Source: AC2028 sp002373595 (GTDB taxonomy: Bacteria; Bacillota; Clostridia; Lachnospirales; Lachnospiraceae). From it: DNA of 27,906 nucleotides. The stretch is taken from the NCBI GenBank assembly GCA_946616365.1, contig CAMOIX010000032.1, positions 1 to 27,906 of the forward strand. The letters are read 5' to 3'. The position numbers and the translations under genes are program-made. Positions 6,570-14,158 of this stretch are shown here, in pieces. Each line of letters opens with the position of its first letter. Position 1 is the stretch's first letter. The notes below the pieces were generated by a model. That model ran no database searches. It saw only the letters and a list, made by a program, of their open reading frames with translations, and was not told where the DNA came from.

Positions 6570-7628
6570 ATGAAATTAAAAACAAGGATCACAATTACAT
6601 TTCTTGCGATCATCGTCATACCGCTTCTATTGATGATCATTGCATCAGCGATCTTTAACCCTGTTGTTCCCGAAATGATGACGGAGTTTATCCTTATCAT
6701 GATAGGGATACTCGTCCTTACGAGCGTACTGCTCACGGCATGGATCACTTCAGGGATCTACAGTCCGCTCAAGAAGCTCAGTATTGCGATGGCTAAGGTC
6801 AAAGAGGGTGATTTCGGATACACTCTCGAGAGCAAGGACCAGGGAGAAGTCGGAATCCTTTTCAGCAACTACGAGGATATGAGAATCCGCCTCAAGGAAT
6901 CCTCGCAGGAAAAGGCGATGCAGGAGAAGAAAAACCGTGACCTTGTTACCAATATCTCTCACGACTTAAAGACACCTATCACTGCGATCAAAGGATATGC
7001 GGAAGGAATCATAGAGGGAGTAGCGGATACTCCGGAGATGACGGACAGGTATATCAGGACGATATACAACAAAGCATCGGATATGGATCGTCTCATCGAT
7101 GAGCTTACGACTTACTCCAGTATCGAGAATGACAGGATCCCTTATAAATTCCGCAGGATAAATGTTGCTGACTATTTTGGTGACTGCGTTGAGGAAGTGG
7201 GTCTGGACCTCGGAGCCAGAGGGATAGAGTTCAACTATTCAAATATGGTAAATCCCGATACCGAGATAATGGCGGATCCGGAGCAGCTCAAGAAAGTCAT
7301 AAACAATATTATCAGCAACAGTATCAAATATATGGACAAGCCGACCGGCAAGATCGAGATAAGGATCCGTGATGAGGAATCATCAGTACGAGTCGAGATC
7401 GAGGACAACGGCAAAGGTATAGCGCAGGAGGATCTGCAGAGGATCTTCGACAGATTTTTCCGTACTGACACTTCGAGAAATTCCGCGCAGGGCGGAAGCG
7501 GCATAGGACTTTCGATAGTAAGGAAGATAATTGAGGATCACGGAGGATATATATGGGCTTCGTCGAGAGAGGGCGAGGGAACATGTATGAACTTTGTACT
7601 CAAGAAATATATGGACAACGACATCTGA
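6570..7628 (+). CDS. Sensor histidine kinase
   Basis: A 352-residue membrane histidine kinase. There are two transmembrane helices (about 9-29 and 40-60) with only about ten residues between them. Next come a HAMP linker (about 61-112), the HisKA dimerisation domain with phospho-acceptor His 131 in NISHDLKTPITAIKGY, and the HATPase domain with N-box near 244-251, DNGKG (279-283), F-box RIFDRFFR and G2 box GGSGIGLSI (308-316). The almost absent extracytoplasmic loop resembles intramembrane-sensing kinases that respond through membrane or partner proteins. It has no Shine-Dalgarno of its own because the ATG follows directly on the stop of the FakA-like gene. The response regulator gene follows 31 bases later. 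The signal and targets are not identifiable from sequence. Confidence 0.93.
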   Translation: MKLKTRITITFLAIIVIPLLLMIIASAIFNPVVPEMMTEFILIMIGILVLTSVLLTAWITSGIYSPLKKLSIAMAKVKEGDFGYTLESKDQGEVGILFSNYEDMRIRLKESSQEKAMQEKKNRDLVTNISHDLKTPITAIKGYAEGIIEGVADTPEMTDRYIRTIYNKASDMDRLIDELTTYSSIENDRIPYKFRRINVADYFGDCVEEVGLDLGARGIEFNYSNMVNPDTEIMADPEQLKKVINNIISNSIKYMDKPTGKIEIRIRDEESSVRVEIEDNGKGIAQEDLQRIFDRFFRTDTSRNSAQGGSGIGLSIVRKIIEDHGGYIWASSREGEGTCMNFVLKKYMDNDI

Positions 7629-7659
7629 CGGTTTACAGAGGATCGTCAAAGGAGGCATT

Positions 7660-8355
7660 ATGAGCAGGATCTTGATAATCGAAGATGAAGCGGATATCGC
7701 GGATCTCGAAAAAGATTATCTTGAAAGAGGCGGATTCGAAGCAGAGATCTGTAACGCGGGAGACGAGGGAATGAAGAGAGCCCTTAATGAGGATTTCGAT
7801 CTGGTCATCCTCGATCTTATGCTTCCCGGCAAGGACGGATTCGAGGTATGCAAAGGGATCCGTGAGGCGAAGGATGTTCCCATCCTCATCGTATCTGCGA
7901 GAAAGGATGATATAGACAAGGTCGAAGGACTCGGACTGGGTGCTGACGATTATCTGACCAAGCCTTTCAGCCCCAGTGAGATGGTAGCAAGAGTGAAGGC
8001 TCATCTTGCGAGATATACGAGACTTACATCGACGGAGAGTCACAAGAATGACAGCGATATCATAGAGCTTCGCGGTATACAGATAGACAAGCCCGCTCGT
8101 CGCGTGTTTGTGGACGGAGAGGAGAAGATATTTACGACCAAGGAATTCGATCTGCTCACATTCCTTGCGGAGAATCCCAATCATGTATATACCAAGGATG
8201 AGCTCTTCAGAGAGATCTGGGGAATGGAATCCATCGGAGATATCGCGACGGTCACCGTTCATATTAAGAAGATAAGAGAAAAGCTCGGAGACGACAGTGC
8301 GACACCGAGATTTATAGAGACTATCTGGGGCGTGGGATACCGTTTCAAAATCTAA
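7660..8355 (+). CDS. OmpR/PhoB-family response regulator
   Basis: A 231-residue regulator, cognate to the upstream kinase. The receiver domain (1-115) has the acidic pocket E8-D9, phospho-acceptor Asp 52 in VILDLMLPGKDG, the Ser in IVSAR and Lys 101 in LTKPF. The C-terminal winged helix (about 130-231) shows FTTKEFDLLTFLAENP, then YTKDELFREIWG, ATVTVHIKKIREKLGD and a terminal GVGYRF. The start is fixed by AAAGGAGG six bases before ATG 7660. The frame is open further upstream into the kinase gene, but without a ribosome site. It ends the operon, and a GC-rich hairpin follows. Confidence 0.95.
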   Translation: MSRILIIEDEADIADLEKDYLERGGFEAEICNAGDEGMKRALNEDFDLVILDLMLPGKDGFEVCKGIREAKDVPILIVSARKDDIDKVEGLGLGADDYLTKPFSPSEMVARVKAHLARYTRLTSTESHKNDSDIIELRGIQIDKPARRVFVDGEEKIFTTKEFDLLTFLAENPNHVYTKDELFREIWGMESIGDIATVTVHIKKIREKLGDDSATPRFIETIWGVGYRFKI

Positions 8356-8403
8356 GATCACATGCGGAGAAGATAAGCCGGAGCATAGATTCCGGAGATA
8401 CAG

Positions 8404-8430
8404 GAAGGAGGAGCATTCAGCTCCTCCTTC
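8404..8430 (+). terminator. Hairpin after the two-component operon
   Basis: An 11-bp perfect stem (8404-8414 with 8420-8430) and a 5-base loop ATTCA. The following sequence TTGCTTGGG has only a poor T-run, so it may be a weak terminator or a barrier between convergent transcripts. The rest of 8356-8481 shows nothing else. Confidence 0.5.
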
Positions 8431-8481
8431 TTGCTTGGGTTGGATGGGATAAAAGGCAGGTAGACAGATCAGTTCATCAGG

Positions 8482-10518
8482 TTAGAATGAGTACCTGGTC
8501 TGTATACCGTAGATGGTTTGTAAGGTCCTGCTGTAGTCGGTGTAGATATCCAGATCCATAGAGGGACCGCGTCCGTATGAATTCTCATCTTCAGGATCTC
8601 TCGAGTAGAAGACTCGTATACGGTAAACGCTTAAGGGTGCTACGGATTTTTCTACATTTTCCTCATACAGGTTGTAGAAAGCTTTTTCCATGCAGTAGGT
8701 ATCCTTGAAGTCTGCAACGTAATTATCCATTAAAAACTTGATCTGTGCAGGATCGGAAATGGTTGCAGTATCACTGATATCATCGAAGTAATCCCAGAAA
8801 TCCATTCCGCTTGCGAGGAATCCGGTGTCTTTGTAAGCATCATCGTAAGAGCTGGGACCGGCATAGACTATGTCAGAATACTTTGAAATATATGTAGTGT
8901 GATAAATTTCTATGCTCGTGGGATAAGGGCATAATCCGGAGCTGATGGGGAAGATTTTATTTCTGAATTCCTCCGACTCAATGTCGCCACGCAGGTATTC
9001 AGCTACATCCGTGCTCAGCCTGTAGCTGCGCTGATATGAGAATCCGAAGTTTCTCTTAACATCTGCCTTAACGGTAGAGAGATAATTAAGTTCATCGGTC
9101 ATAACACCGTGGTCGTAGTCGTAATATTCGTAAGTTCCCTGATGCTCTAAATATTCCTTGGAGAATGCAGCACCGTTCTCGAGGATCTTCCTTGCCATGG
9201 CAGGATCGTTTATCACAATGGTATCTGCCGGCTGGTTGTAGTGATAAGATGCATATCCGTTCTCATCAAATACTATATTAGGCTCGTCATCCTGAAGATC
9301 GGATATCTGGCAGAGTCTGAGCGATCTGATATTGCTCTCGGGAGCGACATACTTATCAAATCCAAACCATCCTGCCTTGAAGAGGATGAGGACGATAAGG
9401 GATGCTGCAACGGATGCGGCAAAGAGTCTCTTATTTGTAAGTATCGCTCTGAATGAACGCTCCTGGATGATATTGAAGATGCAGAATGCAAGCACCGAGC
9501 AGAACACACATCCGAATATGCACCATCCGAACATCTTGAAATCGGAGATGGCATAGAGGAGCATTCCGCCGAATATACCTGCGAGGATACTTCCGATCAC
9601 CTGGATCGCAAACCAGAGTTTCTTATTCTCCATTCCGCTTTCAGCCTGCTCTCCGGGGCGCTTCTTGTGTACATGCAGTGCAAGGAAGAATGAAGCGACA
9701 CATACGATGAACGTAATGACAAAGAATGTGATAAGTATTCCTATATTATCGTTTAAGGAATCTATCATGGTCATGGTAAATCCCGAAGCAAGGGGAGAGA
9801 AACCAAGAATGAACTCGGCCTTATCACCGTAAACATATGTATCGAGGAATTCCTCACAAAGAAGAGTTCCAGCTGCCCAGATGAGCATAGCGTAGCTGCC
9901 TATCGTTCCGATCGTTACGAAGGTATTGAATACCGCACCGTTAAGTACCACACAAAGAAGGATCAAGTGGTAGAAAACGAAGAATGAGAAAATGACGAGA
10001 ACGAGCTTGAGCCCAAAATAAGTCCACAGGGGAGCAATAGGCATCGTCGTTCCGTGAATGCGTGCGAGTCCCATGAGGAAGGAGAGAACGTAGCCTGCTA
10101 TAAAAGGGACAAACCAGATGATAAGTCCGTTTAAGTAGGTGGCCATGAATCTGCTCTCTCTCGAAACCGGAAGGCTTAAGTAAAGGTCGCTCATTCTCTT
10201 GGAATAGAGATGCTGAAAGCCTGCCACTCCCACGATCATAGCTCCTACAAAAGCGATGATAACAAGGAGCATAGGATAACCTTCTCTTAAGAAATCCAAG
10301 AGTGACCTGTAATAGGTATTTGCAAGGAACTGTTCAAATGTCAGACCGCCTCCGTTACTCTCAAAGCGCCTGAGTGCATACATCTTGTCCGAATTGAAGC
10401 CAAAGAGGAGCACAACGGGACCCAGCAGGAGCTCGGCAAGTATGGACAGTACGATCATGTAATGCTTGTGACGCATGTCCTCTTTCATCAGATTAAAGAG
10501 TGAGATTTTTGAAGTCAT
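8482..10518 (-). CDS. ABC-2 type permease with large extracytoplasmic domain
   Basis: A 678-residue membrane protein, last gene of the GntR-ABC operon. The N-terminal half holds about six helices in the ABC-2 arrangement, with QHLYSKRMSDLYLSLPVSR between the second and third, the usual coupling segment of bacitracin/Ytr-type permeases. After further helices at about 310-400 comes a ~280-residue hydrophilic, Tyr- and Asp-rich C-terminal domain (from about DKYVAPESN to the end). It probably faces outside and I do not recognise it. The start at 10518 is chosen because GGAGG lies 9 bases upstream. An upstream GTG at 10539 lacks this. The start lies inside the end of the ATPase gene (26-bp overlap). 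The substrate is unknown. Such operons often answer cell-wall-active compounds. Confidence 0.85.
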   Translation of the reverse strand: MTSKISLFNLMKEDMRHKHYMIVLSILAELLLGPVVLLFGFNSDKMYALRRFESNGGGLTFEQFLANTYYRSLLDFLREGYPMLLVIIAFVGAMIVGVAGFQHLYSKRMSDLYLSLPVSRESRFMATYLNGLIIWFVPFIAGYVLSFLMGLARIHGTTMPIAPLWTYFGLKLVLVIFSFFVFYHLILLCVVLNGAVFNTFVTIGTIGSYAMLIWAAGTLLCEEFLDTYVYGDKAEFILGFSPLASGFTMTMIDSLNDNIGILITFFVITFIVCVASFFLALHVHKKRPGEQAESGMENKKLWFAIQVIGSILAGIFGGMLLYAISDFKMFGWCIFGCVFCSVLAFCIFNIIQERSFRAILTNKRLFAASVAASLIVLILFKAGWFGFDKYVAPESNIRSLRLCQISDLQDDEPNIVFDENGYASYHYNQPADTIVINDPAMARKILENGAAFSKEYLEHQGTYEYYDYDHGVMTDELNYLSTVKADVKRNFGFSYQRSYRLSTDVAEYLRGDIESEEFRNKIFPISSGLCPYPTSIEIYHTTYISKYSDIVYAGPSSYDDAYKDTGFLASGMDFWDYFDDISDTATISDPAQIKFLMDNYVADFKDTYCMEKAFYNLYEENVEKSVAPLSVYRIRVFYSRDPEDENSYGRGPSMDLDIYTDYSRTLQTIYGIQTRYSF

Positions 10519-11395
10519 ATCCAAGCACCTCCGTTTCACTTATAAATATTTCCTCAAGTGTAAGAGGAAGGATCTCAAAGAATACAGGCTCCAGAGCGCT
10601 TACGGCAGTCTCTATCTGAGGCTTGGTACCGCGCAGAGTGAGTGTATGGAGAGAGCCGCGCTGCTCATCGGCAAGTACCTTGAAGGAGGTGGCAATACTC
10701 TCATAATCCGCTGCATCTTTGAATACGATCTGTATCTTAAATATTCCGAGCTTCATATCGTCGAGATCCTCCGAGAGGAGTATGCCTCCCTGATGAAGGA
10801 GTCCGACATGCTCGCAGATATCCTCGAGCTCACGGAGATTGTGGGATGCGATGATGGGGGTCATCTGCTTATCCTCCATCTCCTGGATGAAGAGTCTCTT
10901 TACTGCCTGACGGATAACGGGATCCAGTCCGTCGAAGGTCTCATCGCAGAGGAAGTATTTGGTTCCTGCGGATATTCCGTAGAGGATGGAGACTTGTTTT
11001 TTCATACCCTTGGAGAAGGTGTTGGTCCTGCGCTTAGGATCAAGTTTTAAGATCTCCATTAGTCTTAAGAATCTCTCCCTGTCAAATGAGGGGTAGAAAG
11101 TCTCATAGTACTTCATCATCTCGAAGGGAGTGCTGTTGGGGAAGAAGTACTGGTCGTCCGATATGAAGAAGATCTTCTGCTTAGCATTTACATTTTCATA
11201 AACGGGCTCTCCGTCAACGAGGATCTCTCCTTCGTCGGGGCGGTATATTCCGGAGAGACATCTGAGAAGTGTACTCTTTCCGGCTCCGTTGGTTCCTACG
11301 AGTCCGAAAACGCGTCCGTCTGCGATATTAAGGGAGATACCGGACAGAGCATTTATGTCGCCGAAGGATTTTTTGACGTTTTTAATCTCTATCAT
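10493..11395 (-). CDS. ABC transporter ATP-binding protein (YtrB-like)
   Basis: A 300-residue nucleotide-binding subunit. It has Walker A GTNGAGKST (34-42), an atypical signature FSKGM (127-131, in place of LSGGQ), Walker B YFLCDE (147-152), the D-loop GLDP, and the switch histidine in ASHNLRELE. The FSKGMKKQ form of the signature is common in the Ytr/Bcr-like exporters of Firmicutes. About 90 C-terminal residues form an accessory domain. The ATG overlaps the stop of the GntR gene by four bases, and the end overlaps the permease start, so the three genes are one translationally coupled operon. Confidence 0.92.
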   Translation of the reverse strand: MIEIKNVKKSFGDINALSGISLNIADGRVFGLVGTNGAGKSTLLRCLSGIYRPDEGEILVDGEPVYENVNAKQKIFFISDDQYFFPNSTPFEMMKYYETFYPSFDRERFLRLMEILKLDPKRRTNTFSKGMKKQVSILYGISAGTKYFLCDETFDGLDPVIRQAVKRLFIQEMEDKQMTPIIASHNLRELEDICEHVGLLHQGGILLSEDLDDMKLGIFKIQIVFKDAADYESIATSFKVLADEQRGSLHTLTLRGTKPQIETAVSALEPVFFEILPLTLEEIFISETEVLGYDFKNLTL

Positions 11396-11766
11396 TTATT
11401 GCGCCCTCCTTTATATATTTTTTCAAGCGCAGATAATACCTGGTCTTTGTCGATACCTGCTTCGTAAGCTCCGGTAAGTGCTTCCTCAAGTGCAGAGAGT
11501 GCTGCAGACATATGATCCTTTCTCCAGCTGTCGGGATTACTTACGAAATTTCCACGGCCGGATACGGTATAGATATATCCTTCCTGTTCAAGCTGAGAAT
11601 AAGCACGCTGGATCGTATTGGGATTAACAGACAGATCCATGGCCAGGTTTCTGACAGACGGAAGCTTTTCATCGGGAGACAGAGCGCCGTTTACGATGAG
11701 GCCGATCAGCTTCTCTCCGACCTGCTCATACAGAGGGCGTTTATCTCTATAGTCGATAAGTATCAT
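11392..11766 (-). CDS. GntR-family (YtrA-type) transcriptional regulator
   Basis: A 124-residue repressor. The winged-helix domain (about 10-75) shows PLYEQVGEKLIGLIVNGAL, SPDEKLPSVRNLAMDLSVNP and NTIQRAYSQLEQEGYIYTVSGRG in sequence. The short helical tail of about 45 residues is characteristic of the YtrA subfamily, which lacks a FadR- or HutC-type ligand domain. The start at 11766 has AAAGGAG six bases upstream. The frame is open much further upstream, but that runs through the operator and into the divergent gene. It is first in the operon with the ABC ATPase and permease. The inverted repeat at 11791-11813 in its leader is the likely binding site, implying autorepression relieved by a cell-envelope signal or effector. 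Confidence 0.93.
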   Translation of the reverse strand: MILIDYRDKRPLYEQVGEKLIGLIVNGALSPDEKLPSVRNLAMDLSVNPNTIQRAYSQLEQEGYIYTVSGRGNFVSNPDSWRKDHMSAALSALEEALTGAYEAGIDKDQVLSALEKIYKGGRNK

Positions 11767-11790
11767 GGCTTTCTCCTTTCGTAATATTAA

Positions 11791-11813
11791 GTGTATTAAG
11801 ACAACTAATACAC
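11791..11813. promoter_or_regulatory. YtrA-type operator (inverted repeat)
   Basis: GTGTATTA - 7 bases - TAATACAC, a perfect 8-bp inverted repeat between the GntR promoter and its ATG. GntR/YtrA regulators bind such spaced dyads, and this one lies just downstream of the predicted transcription start, where binding would block transcription. A further half-site AATACAC occurs at 11829-11835, overlapping the -10. Confidence 0.75.
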
Positions 11814-11826
11814 TCGAAACAAATAC

Positions 11827-11855
11827 AAAATACACCCGATCAGAGAACTTGTCAA
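11827..11855 (-). promoter_or_regulatory. Promoter of the GntR-ABC operon
   Basis: Minus-strand TTGACA (11855-11850), 17 bases, TATTTT (11832-11827). The -35 is perfect. Predicted start near 11820, just ahead of the operator at 11791-11813. Confidence 0.75.
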
Positions 11856-11862
11856 CACTTTT

Positions 11863-11871
11863 TGTTATAAT
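11863..11871 (+). promoter_or_regulatory. Extended -10 promoter giving a leaderless mRNA
   Basis: TGTTATAAT is a perfect extended -10 ending 6 bases before the ATG at 11878, so transcription should start at or within a base of the start codon. No -35 is evident at normal spacing, and there is no Shine-Dalgarno before the ATG. It lies close to the divergent GntR promoter, whose -35 is only 8 bases away. Confidence 0.6.
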
Positions 11872-11877
11872 GTCTGT

Positions 11878-12696
11878 ATGAGTGCGACAGAACTTAAAAA
11901 TATCATATTGAGATTTACCGATATCTATCCGGCCGAAATGCCCGAAAAGATATGCGCAGAGACCGGATTCCCCAAAGAGAGACCGGCTGTGATCGATATG
12001 ACGGATATCTGCGGGACGGATATGTACTGCGATGAAGCTGCGGAGGAGAAGATAAGAGAAAGGCTTGCTCCTTATGGTCATAGAGGGATCCATTTTATTG
12101 ATTCGGGAAATTATCATTATATGTCGCGGATCTTTACTTCGATGATAGATGAGCCGTATGAGCTGGTCTTTTTTGATCATCATACTGACATGAAACCACC
12201 GATGTTTGAGGGACTGCTCAGCTGCGGTGATTGGGCGGAGGAAGTGCTTCAGGAAGATCAGAATCTGAAGAGGCTGATAATGATCGGTCCTCCGGAGAGC
12301 GCTATCAGCGAACTATCTGAGGATCTTAAGAGAGATGAAAGACTGGTATGCATCAGTGAGGCGATGATATCGAAAGATCCTATAGAGGAGATTTATACGA
12401 AGATAAACGGGAGGCTGGCATCGAGTGGCGGGAATCCTCTCCCTCGCTATATTTCCGTGGACAAGGATATACTTTCCGAAAAGTATGTTCTTACGAACTG
12501 GGACCAGGGATCCGTAAGCATGGACAGGCTCTTATCGATCATAGATACCGTATGTAAAGGTCATGGGATAATCGGAGCGGATATTTGCGGAGGGCTTCCC
12601 AATCCCTCTCCGGAAAAGTATCACATAGCAGAAACGCTCGGAATAAGATCTGATCTGGATATAATGAAGTGCATACTGAAATATATGAAAAATTAA
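11878..12696 (+). CDS. Ureohydrolase-fold (arginase/agmatinase-like) protein
   Basis: A 272-residue soluble protein that I assign to the arginase superfamily from spaced metal-ligand motifs. FFDHHTDM at 98-105 supplies Asp 100, His 102 and Asp 104 in place of DAHxD. YISVDKDIL at 191-199 supplies Asp 195 and Asp 197 in place of the usual SxDxDxxDP. FIDSGNYHYMSR near 73-84 supplies His 80 in place of GGDHS. All six classical ligands therefore have a candidate, but in diverged surroundings, so the amidine substrate cannot be guessed. It lacks the canonical DP after the last motif. There is no ribosome-binding site upstream and the -10 box is six bases away, consistent with leaderless translation. 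It is monocistronic and ends in a terminator. Confidence 0.7.
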   Translation: MSATELKNIILRFTDIYPAEMPEKICAETGFPKERPAVIDMTDICGTDMYCDEAAEEKIRERLAPYGHRGIHFIDSGNYHYMSRIFTSMIDEPYELVFFDHHTDMKPPMFEGLLSCGDWAEEVLQEDQNLKRLIMIGPPESAISELSEDLKRDERLVCISEAMISKDPIEEIYTKINGRLASSGGNPLPRYISVDKDILSEKYVLTNWDQGSVSMDRLLSIIDTVCKGHGIIGADICGGLPNPSPEKYHIAETLGIRSDLDIMKCILKYMKN

Positions 12697-12721
12697 GCCC
12701 CCGGTTTTCCGAGGGCTTTTT
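12695..12721. terminator. Terminator between the arginase-like gene and the cellulase
   Basis: A 10-bp stem with one mismatch (12695-12704 with 12709-12718), loop TTTT, followed by a T-run. It overlaps the stop codon of the arginase-like gene. On the minus strand it is followed by AATTTTTC, so it may also end the convergent cellulase transcript. Confidence 0.8.
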
Positions 12722-12737
12722 GGTACGTATTGCCGGA

Positions 12738-14069
12738 TCACAGTCCCGATTTACTTCTGAACCATTTTCTTATCCATTTTCCTGATTCGGATAATTCATT
12801 CTCACTCCATCCCGAAGTCTTGGAACACGAAGAGGATATCGCGGATGAACTCTCGGATTTATTGGCAAGGTTCCAATTGATATAGCTGATGCCATAGCTG
12901 TCGCACATTTCCAGCCACTTCTTCGCCCAGTTCAGATCGAGAGCACCGTTACCTGAAGCGTCACAGATTCCGAATTCGCTGATGAACATAGGAAGCTTGG
13001 AATCCGCACACTGCTTTACACGGTTGTAGAGATCGTCCTGATGCGTAGCAGAGTAGAAGTGTACTGCATAGAGGATATTGTCATAGGGAAGAGGATCGGC
13101 GAGCGGCTTGTCGGGCTCCTGACACCAGGTCGGAGTTCCCACGATGATGACCGCATCGGGATCGTTTGCTCTGATGACGGGGATGACCTCATTTGCATAT
13201 TCCTTTATAGCATTCCAGTCTGTTCCGCCGTTGGGCTCATTACATATCTCATAGAGGATATTGGAATATCCGCCGTAGTTCTGAGTGAATTCATTAAAGA
13301 AGGCTTTTGCTTCTTCCGTATGTCTGCGGGGATCGTTGTCGCTGAGGATATGCCAGTCGACGATGACATACATTCCGAGATTCGTAGCGTGATTTACACC
13401 GTTTCTGACGAGATTTTTGAGCTCGCCCTGATTACCGCCGCTGCAGTATCCGCCATATTCTTCGGTGTACATTGCAAGTCTGACGCAGTTTGCACCCCAA
13501 TCGTCGCGGAGAGTTCTGAAAGCGTTTTCGTCAACATACTGCGGAAACCATGACAGACCATGAGTCGACATACCGTAGAGCTGTATGATGTCTCCGTTCT
13601 TATCAATCAGCTTTCCGTCTGAACTTACTGAGAGAGCGCCGTGCTTCTCACGGAAATCGCTGCCCGTGCCGGTGGTGATATTTCCGGATGATGCAGGTTT
13701 GTCAGAGTCTTTGCCGGAAGAAGAATTCTGATCACTGCTCTGATCATCCTTCTGCGAATCGGCGCTCTGATCTTTTTTCTCATCATCCTTGGATGATTCT
13801 TTTTCCTTATCCTTCTCATCCGAAGATGCGGATTCTTTTATGTCTTCGTTTTCTTTATTGTTTTCGAGAGATTCTCTGAGCTCTTCGTTCTGCTCTTCGA
13901 GATCATTTATACGCTGCTCGAGCGCGCCCACTTTCTCAGTGAGAGCGTAGACCTGCTCCGCCGTAGCATCTTTTTTTCCGCAGCCGGTGAGGCCGGAAAC
14001 CATAAGCGATGCGACAAGTGTGAGAGTAAGGATCTTTTTACAGGTTGATGCTGAGTAATGCTTTTTCAT
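12738..14069 (-). CDS. Surface lipoprotein cellulase, glycoside hydrolase family 5
   Basis: An endo-beta-1,4-glucanase-type enzyme anchored to the cell surface. The 443-residue precursor has a lipoprotein signal peptide ending in LTGC (Cys 30), a short predicted coiled coil (about 37-71, LTEKVGALEQRINDLEEQ), and then a roughly 65-residue linker made almost only of Ser, Asp, Lys, Glu and Gln. The catalytic domain (about 140-440) has VRLAMYTEE, VIVDWHIL (235-242), the acid/base Glu 278 in YEICNEPNG, HFYSATH near 337-343 and the nucleophile Glu 365 in FISEFG, the GH5 (subfamily 2-like) pattern. No carbohydrate-binding module is visible. AAGGAG lies six bases before the ATG. It has its own promoter and is divergent from rsmA. 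It suggests a plant-fibre habitat. Confidence 0.93.
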   Translation of the reverse strand: MKKHYSASTCKKILTLTLVASLMVSGLTGCGKKDATAEQVYALTEKVGALEQRINDLEEQNEELRESLENNKENEDIKESASSDEKDKEKESSKDDEKKDQSADSQKDDQSSDQNSSSGKDSDKPASSGNITTGTGSDFREKHGALSVSSDGKLIDKNGDIIQLYGMSTHGLSWFPQYVDENAFRTLRDDWGANCVRLAMYTEEYGGYCSGGNQGELKNLVRNGVNHATNLGMYVIVDWHILSDNDPRRHTEEAKAFFNEFTQNYGGYSNILYEICNEPNGGTDWNAIKEYANEVIPVIRANDPDAVIIVGTPTWCQEPDKPLADPLPYDNILYAVHFYSATHQDDLYNRVKQCADSKLPMFISEFGICDASGNGALDLNWAKKWLEMCDSYGISYINWNLANKSESSSAISSSCSKTSGWSENELSESGKWIRKWFRSKSGL

Positions 14070-14110
14070 TATACGCTCCTTAAATGTGCCGCGTTTGCGG
14101 ACTATCTAAT

Positions 14111-14138
14111 ATTTTAAATGTATTGAGAGTGCTGTCAA
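14111..14138 (-). promoter_or_regulatory. Promoter of the GH5 cellulase gene
   Basis: Minus-strand TTGACA (14138-14133), 16 bases, TAAAAT (14116-14111). Predicted start near 14104, leaving a leader of about 35 bases with the Shine-Dalgarno AAGGAG. Confidence 0.65.
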
Positions 14139-14151
14139 GTTATGATAAATT
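14123..14151 (+). promoter_or_regulatory. Possible rsmA promoter, near-leaderless
   Basis: TTGAGA (14123-14128), 17 bases, TAAATT (14146-14151). Predicted start falls at about 14157-14159, on the rsmA ATG itself. An overlapping alternative -10, TATGAT at 14141-14146, would leave a leader of about six bases. Either way there is no room for a Shine-Dalgarno site. Confidence 0.45.
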
Positions 14152-14158
14152 ATTTAGG

